Source of the DNA: Cordia subcordata
Taxonomy: Eukaryota; Streptophyta; Magnoliopsida; Boraginales; Cordiaceae
Assembly: GCA_028554755.1 (NCBI GenBank)
Contig: JAPTOF010000003.1
Span: 1,158,501-1,222,500 of the forward strand
Length of the DNA: 64,000 nucleotides
Direction: 5' to 3'
The notes below the pieces were generated by a model, which saw nothing but the letters and a program-made list of their open reading frames with translations, did no database searches and had not been told where the DNA came from. Both the position numbers and the translations under genes were made by a program. Shown one piece after another: positions 1-10,149 of the stretch (positions are counted from its first letter, which is position 1; every line of letters starts with the position of its first letter).

Positions 1-265
1 AGAGTCTTCAAAAATTAAACTTATGAATTTATTGTTAAAAAATTTTTGCATAATTAAAAGTGTTGAACCTAAAATATAAAAATCCTGAACATATAATGTC
101 AGATTTTAAATAGTATATGAAACTTTTGAGCATGTAATATAAGAGTGTAAAAAATTAAACTTATAAATTTATTGTTAAAAAGCTGCAAATAATAAAAGTG
201 TTGAACATATAATATAAGAGTTTTGAAAGTATAATATAAGAATTTTGAACACATATACTACTATG
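1..265. repeat. AT-rich degenerate direct repeats
   Basis: No gene is visible. The stretch holds two degenerate direct copies of a roughly 120-base AT-rich segment, near 10-75 and 148-215. They share the run ATTAAACTTAT, then TTTATTGTTAAAAA, then AAAGTGTTGAAC. It ends where homology with the block starting near 44682 begins. Confidence 0.5.
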
Positions 266-870
266 CATTATGTGCGTACTGGTCATGCATAGTATGATAT
301 ACAGTGCTCATATGGAGCATTGTGCAATGTGCATATGGTGCACAGTATAACAACTACACAATCTAACTTGAATGCAAATTCTATGTCGTGTTATACAAAG
401 TAGAGTTTGTTTCGAATTCTTATAAGATGCTTGTAATGAGATATTTTATATCATTTCTTATAAGATAGAAAAAGACCATTAATATTGCATACTTCGAGTC
501 AATAAGATAAGCATCTTATAATAAGCTCATTCCAAAGACAGTTATTTTATCACCGAACAACAGATCTACTTCAATTTTTATATTTCAACAGCATTATACA
601 TTTGCAAACAGGTTTAATATATTTATGGCACAATCTTCTTATTCTACACATAAAATCTATCTACTATCATTTCTTTACAATGATCTATAATTTTTTTTTT
701 AACTTTTAACTCTAAAATTTAAAGTAGAAAATTTATAAAAATTTTATACTATAAAATTAATCAAAAGTTGTACCTCACACAAGGTTGAACGCTAGTCACT
801 ATAAATTTCGTCTGGTAAATGATTGAAGCAGTATTCTGTATATGTAGTCTACGTTATTAGAGCTGTTGCC

Positions 871-877
871 TATAAAT
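871..877 (+). promoter_or_regulatory. Candidate TATA box of BAHD copy A
   Basis: TATAAAT lies 115 bases upstream of the ATG at 986. The identical motif sits at the identical distance before the start of copy C, at 45557-45563. A second TATA-like stretch (CACTATATATTCAT) follows at 901-914, so the exact transcription start is uncertain. Confidence 0.5.
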
Positions 878-985
878 ATGCCAAATTTTGCTATCCAATC
901 CACTATATATTCATTGTTAGAAAGTTGCATTTAGGCATATTTCTTTCTTGCTTTTACTTTCAAAATTTCTAGGTTGTAGCTGGGC

Positions 986-1429
986 ATGGCACCATCCACA
1001 TCTCTAGCCTTCAAGGTGACGAGGCAGAAACCTAAGCTCGTAATCCCAACAAAGCCAACACCCCTTGAGTCCAAACCTTTCTCTGACATCGAAGACCACG
1101 AAGGCTTTCGGTTTCACGTTCTTGTCATACTGTTCTTCAGGCATGGCTCCACCATGGTTGGAATAGACCTTGTCAAGGTTATCAGAGATGCAGTTGCAGA
1201 GACACTTGTCTTTTACTACCCATTCGCGGGTCGTCTTCAGGAAGGCCTCGGCAAAAAACTTGTGGTGGACTGCACAGGTGAGGGTGTTGTGTTCATTGAA
1301 GCAAATGTTGATGTGAGTCTTAATCAATTTGGTGATGAACTTGCACCTCCTTTTCCTTGTTTGAAGGAGCTGCTTTATGATGTTCCTGGCTCCAGTGGAA
1401 TCCTCGACTACCCTTTGTTGCTCATTTAG
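986..1429 (+). pseudogene. BAHD acyltransferase copy A, exon 1 (broken)
   Basis: This is the N-terminal half of a plant BAHD acyltransferase, which moves an acyl group from acyl-CoA to an alcohol or amine in the cytosol. The 148-codon exon shows the family stretch FYYPFAGRL, then [13 protein letters not shown] and [17 protein letters not shown]. This pattern is typical of the alcohol acyltransferase / benzyl alcohol benzoyltransferase / methanol anthraniloyltransferase-like group. The start is fixed by the paralogous ATG of copy C at 45672. The last codon is TAG (1427-1429), where C and D have CAG just before the GT donor, so a stop sits exactly at the splice junction. Exon 2 lies 12.7 kb downstream at 14167, on the other side of nested retrotransposons. 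The substrate cannot be told from the sequence. Confidence 0.9.
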
Positions 1430-2239
1430 GTTTAATTCAATAGTGGCCCTTGCTTCTTGTTACAATTATGGGCTTGTTTGAATCGACTTTTTTTTTCTCG
1501 ACAAAAAATGCCTAGTATGATAAAATGATAAATTTTTTAGAGAAGAAAAAGAGATGAAATGATAAATTTTTCAAGGAGAAATAATAAGTGATCTCATCTG
1601 AAAAATGGACATGTTTGGAATTTAACTTAATTGGTTAAGAAAATAATGGACATGAATAGTATATTATTTTTCATCTAATTTTATTGCCAATTTGGCAAGA
1701 AGGATTGATTTTTCTACTATCCTGTAGCACTGGGCATTAATTATAGATTTTAAAACATTAGATCCCGATCTCGTAAAAATCATGCATGTAATCCTTTGTT
1801 GTCCAAGACGAATGTGTTGAGTAAAGTCCATCCTGTAAGAAATCCAACAAATGCAGTTAAAATCTAGAAACTGATATGGTGACAACCAATGACATTTCAA
1901 TGTTCAAATTTAAGCTAAAGCACTAAAAGTTTTCTAGCTTTTGGGGGATAAAATGTCTATATTACCTACTTAGGAGATAGTGAGATATCTAATTAATAGC
2001 AATATACGTTGTCATGTCCACATTTTTACTCTTACGAGACATTTTTAGCTCCAGGACTTCTACTGTTAAGTCGGGTCATTATCCACATCAAGTGCTAAAT
2101 TGAAAATTGAATAAACATTGGCTATTATCTAGAAACACAGATCTTTTAATAATGCTAATTTAGATGATGAGGATTATGTAAGATCTCAAATGAAATGACA
2201 TACTAATTTATATTTTAGTTGCTAGATGTATACAAACAC
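1430..2239 (+). other. BAHD copy A intron, 5' part
   Basis: The GT donor is at 1430. The intron matches the intron of copy C (46116 onward) up to about 1905. Beyond that it matches the intron remnant of copy B (about 22230-22740). It is interrupted at 2240-2244 by Copia-2 and resumes at 14122 with GATCTTTTAATGCTGTC. No coding signal is seen. Confidence 0.8.
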
Positions 2240-2244
2240 AGATC

Positions 2245-2874
2245 TGTTAGTAAATTGAGTCTAATTCTAAATTGACTCAAATAAATAGTGAATGAGAAAT
2301 TAAGATAATGTTTGGAACGATGTATTATATTTCAAAAATTAAATTATAATAGAATTTAATTTAATTTTTAAAATTACATTCTAAGGGTGCAACCTTTCCA
2401 AACTAAGAGTTATAACCTTACAAATTAAAAGTTATAACTTTTCCAGACTAAAGGACATATCCCTTGGCATGAAGAGTTGGCATAGCTTTTTCGAACAGAC
2501 ATCTTGTTATCTATCATCTTTTCTCTGCATTCATTTTTACATACTAAAACTAAAGCATTAAAGTTTTCTTGAAAGAGAGAGTTAGCACTATTTTGGTTTG
2601 CCTTTTCTACAATTTGGAGTGCTACTATTGTAGAAATATTGCCGTTGAATCCTATGAGACAGTCGCTTTTATTCGTAAGCACCATAGCGGGGCAATAAGG
2701 TCTTAAGGAAACTGAAGATATTCAGGTCTCGGCATTTCCTTTTTAAGTTATTTGCTTGTATCTTTAAAGTTTGTAAGTATTATATTATATTTAATTGTAT
2801 TCTCATTTTCCTTAAATTTTTATAATCGTTGATTTTTCACAAATTCATTGCATTTGGTGCTTTATTTCCTAACA
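2245..2874 (+). repeat. Copia-2 5' LTR (630 bp), TATA box lost
   Basis: The LTR starts TGTTAGTAAATTGAGTC and ends TTTCCTAACA. Against the 3' LTR (13478-14121) it lacks a stretch of about 25 bases around 2510 that in the 3' copy contains CTATAAATAGAGCGC. The presumed TATA box is therefore missing from the LTR that would drive transcription. Confidence 0.9.
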
Positions 2875-2876
2875 AT

Positions 2877-2890
2877 CTTAAGACCTTATT
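2877..2890 (+). promoter_or_regulatory. Copia-2 primer-binding region, complementary to its own LTR
   Basis: Two bases after the LTR end lies CTTAAGACCTTATT, the perfect reverse complement of AATAAGGTCTTAAG inside the same LTR (2694-2707, also 13941-13953 in the 3' LTR minus its first base). It does not begin with TGG, as a tRNA 3'-end primer-binding site would. The position is that of a PBS; self-priming is inference. Confidence 0.5.
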
Positions 2891-3486
2891 CCTGTGTTCA
2901 TAAATAACTTGTGCATTTAGAAAACTTTATATTTGTCGTATTTGTTTCCAGGATCATATATGGAAACTTTGGTTCATTTATGGTAGAATTGCATCTGCAT
3001 ATTTTCATGATACTATGTTATGAAAGTGAAATTTCTTTATATGCAAGTAATTGTGAGACGTTTTGATATCATTGCATGTGAACTGTAAGTTTGATTAGGG
3101 TTGGTGTTAAATTAATATATTAAAATAATAATAATAATAATAATTGTATACTTTGGATGTTTCAAAACCTTGTAGTACTTTGATTCTGATAACTTTTAAT
3201 TAATGTATTAAAACATCCCACTATTTCATCATTTTTATTTGTTCTTTAGTAGTAATTTGTTTTAAATTTTGGAAATTTTCTATATATATTTTTTTCTACT
3301 ACAAGGATTTTTTTTTTTTAAAAGGAACTTTGTATACTTGTTTGATATAGAGTTTTCCTTGTGTTTGATGTGCATGTTAAAATAAATAAATAAATCCTAA
3401 GCCATAATCATTCTGGAAATCTTGGTTGAAGTGCAGTTGTGTTGGTGTAATAAAAGTTTGATCTTGTGTTTTGAGACATTAATATA
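2891..3486 (+). other. Copia-2 leader, 5' part
   Basis: This is AT-rich untranslated leader between the Copia-2 5' LTR and the Copia-1 insertion. It contains a short ATA run near 3128-3142 and no coding signal. It continues at 9069 after Copia-1. Confidence 0.6.
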
Positions 3487-3818
3487 TGTTGAATGTAGCC
3501 CGTATTCTTGGGCAACAAGAATAATAGATTTCCTTGTTAGCATATTACCTTATTCGCTTGTTATCTTTTGTAACACATAATTAATTAGTTTCCTTTTCTG
3601 CTTAATAGGTTTAGGAAACCTTTGCACTATAAATATGTGGCAATACTCATTGTATTATGTGTGAGAGAGAAACCAAAGTGAGAGCCTTGTAGCATTCGTG
3701 ATCAATAATAGAATTATTCTATGCTGCCCGTGGACGTAGGCTTTAAAGCCAAACTACGTAATTCTTGTGTCCGTTATTTCTTCTCGTATTCTTCGTGTTT
3801 GCATGTTTTTCTCCAAAA
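3487..3818 (+). repeat. Copia-1 5' LTR (332 bp)
   Basis: It begins TGTTGAATGTAGCCC. The terminus aligns with CCAACA of the 3' LTR but has mutated to CCAAAA. A TATA-like CTATAAATATGTGG lies near 3628. Confidence 0.95.
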
Positions 3819-3821
3819 AAC

Positions 3822-3833
3822 TGGTATCAGAGC
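3822..3833 (+). promoter_or_regulatory. Copia-1 primer-binding site (initiator tRNA-Met)
   Basis: TGGTATCAGAGC, three bases after the LTR, is the standard plant Copia/Gypsy PBS complementary to the 3' end of initiator tRNA-Met. Confidence 0.9.
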
Positions 3834-4749
3834 TTAGGTATTAATCCGCTGCTTGAGGGAAAAAGGAAAAATAAAAACTCACTGTGAAACCAAAATTTCT
3901 CAAACCAAACGGTGCCTAACCAAACAAAGGTCTTTGTTCGGCGAGGAGTGCTCCGGTGCTATCTACGTTGAGCGTTGGCGGCTGGAGTGGAAGCTTGCGT
4001 CGGCGGGTCGTGGTTCGTGTTTGGGTTTGAAGAACAAGCGAATAAGATAGAGTTCGGGTGCTCTTGAGGTTGATTTTGGGTATTCAAGTATTTTTTTTTT
4101 TTGGGAATTGGTTCAAGTTTGTAAAGCAAGTTTTGGGTTTGATGGAGCAAGGGTTTGGATTGGGCCAGGGTAGAGGCTTTGTCCAAAATTTTCTTTTGGG
4201 CCTTGGGTTAATATATTTCTTGGGTCTTAGAGTTTTTTTTTAAATTTTGTGTTGGGCTAAGAGTAGTTTCCAAAATAAGACGGAAAAATATTTTCTTTGG
4301 GCTTGGATTTTGTGTTTAGCCTAAGAGGAAAAAAAAAAAAGAAAAGAGTTTTTATTTTTTTTGGATTGGGCCTAGTCTAGGAAACAAAAAAATAATAATA
4401 ATAATAATAATAAGATCTTACCAGGTTTGACCTTTGACCAGCGTTGACCAGGGTTGACCAGAGTTTGACTTTGACAGTTGACCATTGACTGAGGGTTGAC
4501 CGGTTTTGACCAGAGCCTTACCCGACGTTTTTCGACGTGCTGAGTCCATTTTTGGGCTTTGTTTTTCCAGATTATACTCCGAAGTACGTGTTTAGCGACG
4601 GTGTTGACTTTGACCAACAGGTTTGACTTTGACCGGTGTTGACCAAAGTTGACCAAGGGTGTTCCTAAAGTTTTTCGACGTGCTGAATTCGTTTTTGCGA
4701 TCCGTTGAGCCAAATTCCATCCCAAAGTGTGAGTTTTGAGCAAACGAAG
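3834..4749 (+). other. Copia-1 leader with TTGACC repeats
   Basis: This is untranslated leader. Between about 4430 and 4660 it carries many near-copies of GTTGACC / TTTGACCAG in irregular tandem array. A short ATA run lies at 4390-4412. No gene is seen. Confidence 0.6.
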
Positions 4750-5600
4750 ATGTCTTCCACATGTGAAAAGTTTGAAATCGATAAGTTTGACGGGAGAATG
4801 AGTTTCAATCTTTGGAAGATCAGATTCAAGGCATTTATGACAATGCAAGGACTTTGGAAAGTCATTGAAGAAATGATCCCGGAAAAGACGGAACCAGCAG
4901 CGAGAGAAGAACTCGAAGTGAAAGCCTTGAGTGCAATACATATGTCCGTGACAAATGAAATATTGCTAGAGATTGCTGAGACGACAGCAGTTGAGCTTGG
5001 AATACTTTGGTGGAATTGTATGCATCTAAATCTCTCACCAATCGCCTCTACTTGAAGAAGCGATTGTATCATCTTAGAATGAAAGAAGGTACGTCACTAA
5101 AGTAACACCTTGATGAGTTTACCTCTTGTTTTATTGCTTTGAAGGATGTGGGTATTAAAATTGATGACGAAGACCAAGCTATGATCTTATTATGCTCCTT
5201 ACCGCCTTCATATATGAACTTTGTGGACACTATGTTGTACGGGAGGGATAAAATTACCTTTGAAGATGTGATTACTTCATTAAAATCGAAGAATCTTCAA
5301 ACACATATTCCGGGACATAGGGAAGAAGTTCATGGGGAAGGTTTAGTGAGTAGAGGGAGATCGGAGAATAGAGGGGGATCTTCTGGTAGAAAGAAAAGCA
5401 AGTCAAGGTCAAAATCAAGAGCAAAGAAGCTACGTTGTTTCGAGTGTGGTGAAAAGGGTCATATTAAGAAAGAATGTCCAAAACTGAAAAAGGAAAAGAA
5501 AAAGGTGGAGAATTCAGCTAATGTAGTGGAGAGTGCTGACAGTGATGGAGATAACTCGAGTAGTACCGGGGAAGTTTTGACTATGAGTGGATCACAGTGG
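4750..5600 (+). pseudogene. Copia-1 gag (frameshifted)
   Basis: The capsid-like Gag start is MSSTCEKFEIDKFDGRMSF with NLWKIRFKAFM, the usual opening of Copia Gag. The ATG at 4750 is preferred over an upstream in-frame one because the family signature begins there. A stop near 5053 and a frame change separate it from the C-terminal part. That part carries a basic linker and an intact CX2CX4HX4C zinc knuckle (CFECGEKGHIKKEC, 5436-5477). Gag would package the element RNA. It is not translatable as one protein. Confidence 0.85.
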
Positions 5601-8600
5601 CATAATCAATGGATTCTTGATCGGTGCAACATTCCATATGTGTCCTAGGCGCAATGGTTCTCTTCTTATTCCAAAGAGAAGGGAAAGTCATTCTAGGCAA
5701 TGATCTTTCATTGAAGGTGGAGGGAATGGGCTTCGTAAATATTAAGATGTTTGATGGTATTACAAGATCTCTCGAGTGTTGGCATGTACCGGAGCTGAAG
5801 AAAACTTGATTTCTCTTGGGCGTTTGGATTCTCATGGATACAAATTCTGAAGTGAGAATGGTGTCTTAAAGGTGACCAAAGGTGCAATTGTGCTCTTGAA
5901 AGGAAACTTGACTGGCAGCCTATATGTCCTTCAAGGTAGTACAGTTACAGGTGTTGCAACTGTTACATCCAAGGAGCGTGATAATGACACTACGCAGTTG
6001 TGGCATAAAAGGTTGGGCCATATGAGCGAGAGGGGACTGATCGAGCTGAGTAAGAGGGATTTGTTTTGTGGACAAAGAACTGGAAAGCTTGAATTCTGCG
6101 AGAATTGTATCTTTGGAAAGCAAACCAGGGTGAAGTTCAGCAAAGGGTAGGAGAACACCAAAGGTATACTTGATTATATTCATTCTGATCTTTAGGGTCC
6201 TAATAAAGTTCCTTCCAAGAAAGGTGCCAGGTATTACATCACTTTCATTGATGCATATTCTCGGATGGTGTGGGTATACTTCTTGAAAACTAAATATGAG
6301 GCGTTTTCAACATTTGTCGAGTGAAAGACGTTGATTGAGAAGCAGACTGGTAAACAAATTAAGCGTCTTAGGTGACAATAGGTTGGAATATTGCAATAAA
6401 GAGTTTGATGAGTTCTGCAGAAACATGGCATTGTGAGACACCACACATATGTAAGGACACCACACAGAATGGAGTTGCGACGCATGAATAGAACTTTGGT
6501 GGAGAGAGCTCGTTGTATGCTCTCCCAACTGCAGTTTGAGTCAAAACTTTTGGGCTGAAGCCGTCAATACGGCATGCTACTTGGTGAATAGGTCTCCATC
6601 CAAAGCTATTGAATTGAAAACTCCTTTTGAGTTATGGTCTAGTAAGCCTGCTGACTACTCTCGATTGAGGGTGTTTGGTTGCCCTGCATACGCTCACGTG
6701 AAAGGGTGTTTCTAGCCTATGCGTCCGAGAGGAAAGGTTACAGTTGTGGTGCATGATACAAAGTCTCCAGGTTTTCTCATCAGCAGGGATGTCATATTCA
6801 ATGAGTCTGCTTTATTAGACCAAGAAAAGGAGAAAGCGGTAGCTAGTTTAGACCACGGTGTCAAAGAGCAGGTGGTGGTATTTGCTGATGTTTCAAATGT
6901 TCCATCTAGCAATAGTAGCAGTCAAATTCAGCCGACTCAACTAACTGAGGTACATGAACAAAATGTGCTTGAACAACAGAAGTACAGCATTGCCACTGGG
7001 CGAGAAAGGAGGTAGATTAGAGAGCCTCAAAGGTACGGATACGCTGATCCTGTTGCTTATGCTTTGACTGTTGCCGAAACAATTGAAGGACATGAGCCGA
7101 ATTCATACAAAGAGGCCATATCTAGGAAAAATTCTGCTCAGTGGGTGGGTGCCATGAGTGAGGAGATTGAGTCTCTTCATAAGAATCAAACATGGGACCT
7201 TGTTGAATAGCCTAAGGGACAGCGAGTTATCGGTTACAAATGGGTTTACAAGAAAAAGGAAGGTACTCCAGGGGTTGAGGGTCCTTGATACAAGGCACGG
7301 TTGGTGGCAAAAGGTTATACACAAAGAGAGGGTGTTGACTTCAACGAAGTGTTCTCTCCGGTTGTAAAGTATACTTCCATTAGGGTTTTACTTGCCTTGG
7401 TTGCTCTTCATGACTTAGAGCTTGAGCAACTAGATGTGAAACGGCGTTCTGCACAGTGATCTTGAAGTGCAAATTTACATGAGTCAACCGGAGGGGTATG
7501 TAGTTCCTAGTAAGGAGAACCATGTTTGCAAACTGAAAAAGTCCTTGTATGGGTTGAAGCAGTCGCCTCGGCAATGGTACAAGAGATTTGACACATTCAT
7601 GGTAGGTGCTGGATACACAAGGAGTGCCTACAACAGCTGGGTATATCTCAAGAAGCTTCGGATGGTTTGTTTGTGTACTTGTTATTATATGTCGATAATA
7701 TGCTTATTGCTCAAGCATGTCTATCATCGATGAATTAAAAAGCAGCTAGGTGATGAGTTTGAGATGAAGGATCTTGGAGCGTGAAGAAGATTCTTGGCAT
7801 GGAGATTCACAGAGATAGAAATCTTTGGGAAGCTGTTTTTGTCTCAACAGAGTTATATTGAGAAGGTGCTGGAGCGTTTCGGGATGCTTAAAGCTAAGCT
7901 TGTGAGTGTGCCACTTGCTGCTCATTTCAAGTTGTCTGCAGATTTGTCACCTAAAATCGAGGAGGATGTGGAGCATATGTCTCGTGTTCCATACTCGAGT
8001 GCTGTTGGTAGATTGATGTATGCTATGGTGTGTACTCGTCCTGACATTTCACATGCAGTTAGTGTTGTGAGCCGGTATATGGCATCGCCTAGGAAAACAC
8101 ACTGGGAAGCGGTGAAATGGATAATGAGATATTTGCATGGCACTGCAAATGTAGGTTTACTATTTAACAAGATGACTAGAGATTGCACGAGGTTGGTGGG
8201 TTATTGTGATTCAGACTTTGCGGGTGACCTTGATAAGAGAATATCTCTGACGGGTTATGTGTTTACTCTCTCTGGATGTGCTATCAGTTGAAAAGCGACA
8301 TTACAATCTACTGTGGCATTGTCGACTATTGAAGCGGAGTACATGGCAATTGCAGAAGCTGTGAAGGAGGCCATATGGTTACAAGGCCTGGTTCGTGATC
8401 TTGGACTGCAGCAAGATACAAGTACAGTCTTTTGTGATAGCCAGAGTGCAATCCATCTGACGAAGAATCAGATGTATCATGAGAGGACTAAACACATTGA
8501 TATCAGATATCATTTTATCAGAGATGTTGTATCACAAGGAATCATATCGGTGCAGAAGATATCTACCCATGAGAATCTAGCAGATATGATGACTAAGGTG

Positions 8601-8660
8601 GTTCGATCGGCAAGTTTAAGCATTGCTTGGACTTGGTTGCTATTTGATGCGGAGCATTGA
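5600..8660 (+). pseudogene. Copia-1 pol (protease, integrase, RT, RNase H; degenerate)
   Basis: The domains are in Copia order. The protease remnant near 5610 reads WILDRC where WILDSGAS is expected. The GAG-pre-integrase zinc domain is at 5990-6150 (LWHKRLGHMSERGLIEL, ENCIFGKQ). The integrase core runs to about 6720 with several stops. RT lies at about 7040-7790 (EIYMSQPEGYVV-like, LYGLKQSPRQWYKRFD, and YVDN rather than YVDD in a shifted frame). RNase H is at 7800-8657 ([60 protein letters not shown]). Many frameshifts and stops make it inactive; the last 860 bases are best preserved. Confidence 0.9.
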
Positions 8661-8731
8661 GCTCTTAGAGGCGATTAGCTACAGGGATGATGGTGTATTG
8701 ATTGGAGCGAATACGTGTCAAGGTGGAGATT

Positions 8732-9063
8732 TGTTGAATGTGGCCTGTATTCTTGGGCAACAAGAATAACAGATTTCCTTGTTAACATATTACCTTATTC
8801 GCTTGTTACCTTTTGTAGCACATAATTAATTAGTTACCTTTTCTGCTTAATAGGTTTAGGAAACATTTGCACTATAAATATGTGGCAATACTCATTGTGT
8901 TATGTGTGAGAGAGAAACCAAAGTGAGAGCCTTGTAGCATTCGTGATCAATAATAGAATTATTCTCTGCTGCCCATGGACGTAGGCTTTAAAGCCAAACC
9001 ACGTAATTCTTGTGTCCGTTATTTCTTCTCGTATTCTTCGTGTTTGCATGTTTTTCCCCAACA
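8732..9063 (+). repeat. Copia-1 3' LTR (332 bp)
   Basis: It begins TGTTGAATGTGGCC directly after a purine tract (AAGGTGGAGAT) that serves as polypurine tract, and ends CCCCAACA. The 3' target duplication ATATA follows. Confidence 0.95.
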
Positions 9064-9144
9064 ATATATTTTGTGGAAGGTAATATTCTTTGGTGACTAC
9101 CTTAAATATTTATATTGATTAAATCATTTTAATTTGTGTTAGAA

Positions 9145-10075
9145 ATGATGTCAACTGAAGGAACAAGTGTTCCTGCAACCGGACAAGATGGATCTGGAAA
9201 TATTGCACCCACGACTAATGCCAGTAGGCCTGTGATGGCGATGCCCTTAATTGGACAAACCCCGGGCCCCATTGGACCTAGTGAAAAACCAGAAAAATTC
9301 AATGGAAATGACTTTACAAGGTGGCAACAATGCTTTTCTATTTAAACACTTTGAGTTTGGCAAAGTTTTTGAAAGAAGATCCACCAGAATTGGCGGAGAG
9401 TCCAACCAGAGAAACGTTTGCTACAGTAGATGCATGGAAGCATACAGATTTCTTGTGTAAAAACTACATCCTCAATGGATTGGATAATACACTTTACAAC
9501 GTGTATAGTCCAATAAAAACAGCCAAGGAGCTGTGGGAATCTTTAGAGAAGAATTACAAGATTGAAGACACCGGCATAAAGAAATTAGTCGTGGGAAAAT
9601 TCCTTGACTTCAAAATGATCGATTCCAAGACCATCATGAGTCAAGTTCAAGATTTTCAACTCATTTTTCATGAGATTCAGGCTGAAGGAATGAAACTAGG
9701 AGAATCTTTCCAAGTGGCTGCTCTAATTGAAAAGTTGCCTCCAGCATGGAAGGATTTCAAAAGCTACTTGAAGCATAAGTGCAAAGAGATGATGTTAGAA
9801 GACCTGATAGTGCGATTGAGAATCGAAGAAGATAATCGGACGTCTGAAATGAAAGGTGGTAAAATTACATGGAATCAAAGGCAAATATAATAAAGCATGC
9901 TCCTAACAATAAGAAAAGGAAGCATTCTGATCATAACCATAATGTTGGGAACAAAAAGAGAAAGTTCATTGGGAAATGTTATGTGTGTGACAAGCCTAGA
10001 CACCGTCCAAAGATTGTCACAAATGCAAGGGTCAAGACAACACCAATAAACGAAGGCATGCCCAAGCCAACGTAA
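9145..10075 (+). pseudogene. Copia-2 gag (frameshifted)
   Basis: A UBN2/Copia-type Gag begins at ATG 9145. It has PSEKPEKFNGNDFTRWQQ, then after a frame change KEDPPELAESPTRETF, KHTDFLCKNYILNGLDN and ELWESLEKNYKIEDTG. The zinc knuckle (CYVCDKPRHRPKI, near 9980) has lost its normal spacing and last cysteine. Two frameshifts, near 9335 and 9880, break the frame. It resembles the gag of Copia-5. Confidence 0.85.
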
Positions 10076-10149
10076 CAAAGGTTGATTATCTTGCCAATGA
10101 CGTATCTAATCCGAACTTGTAGCAGTAGTGTCAGAAGTAAACTTGGTTG

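Larger units (their letters stand above)
266..2239. repeat. Segmental duplication block A, left part
   Basis: This stretch aligns by eye with 44682-46594: the upstream region, exon 1 and most of the intron of a BAHD acyltransferase. Shared landmarks are the motif GGAGCATTGTGCAATGTGC (near 317 and 44730), the TATA box, the exon and the intron landmark near 1800. Block C carries an extra insertion of about 270 bases (44850-45127), and block A keeps intron sequence (1915-2240) that C lacks. The right half of the block resumes at 14122, after the Copia-2 insertion. Confidence 0.85.
3487..9063 (+). mobile_element. Copia-1: Ty1/Copia element nested in Copia-2
   Basis: This is a full-length 5.6 kb element with two 332-bp LTRs, a perfect 5-bp target duplication ATATA (3482-3486 and 9064-9068), a tRNA-iMet-type PBS, and gag-protease-integrase-RT-RNase H in Copia order. 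Hand comparison finds 14 differences between the LTRs, about 4.2%. The reading frame is broken in many places. It looks TNT1/Tork-like from its RT and RNase H wording (inference). It landed in the leader of Copia-2, so it is the younger insertion. Confidence 0.95.

Noticed and set aside
1004..1327. Antisense frames over BAHD exon 1 (also 45690-46139 and 52278-52505)
   Set aside because: Shadows of the sense coding region; the sense strand has clear family motifs and splice sites.
4372..4941. Minus-strand frame of 189 codons in the Copia-1 leader
   Set aside because: It overlaps the TTGACC repeats and the gag start, has no motif, and is biased by the repeats.
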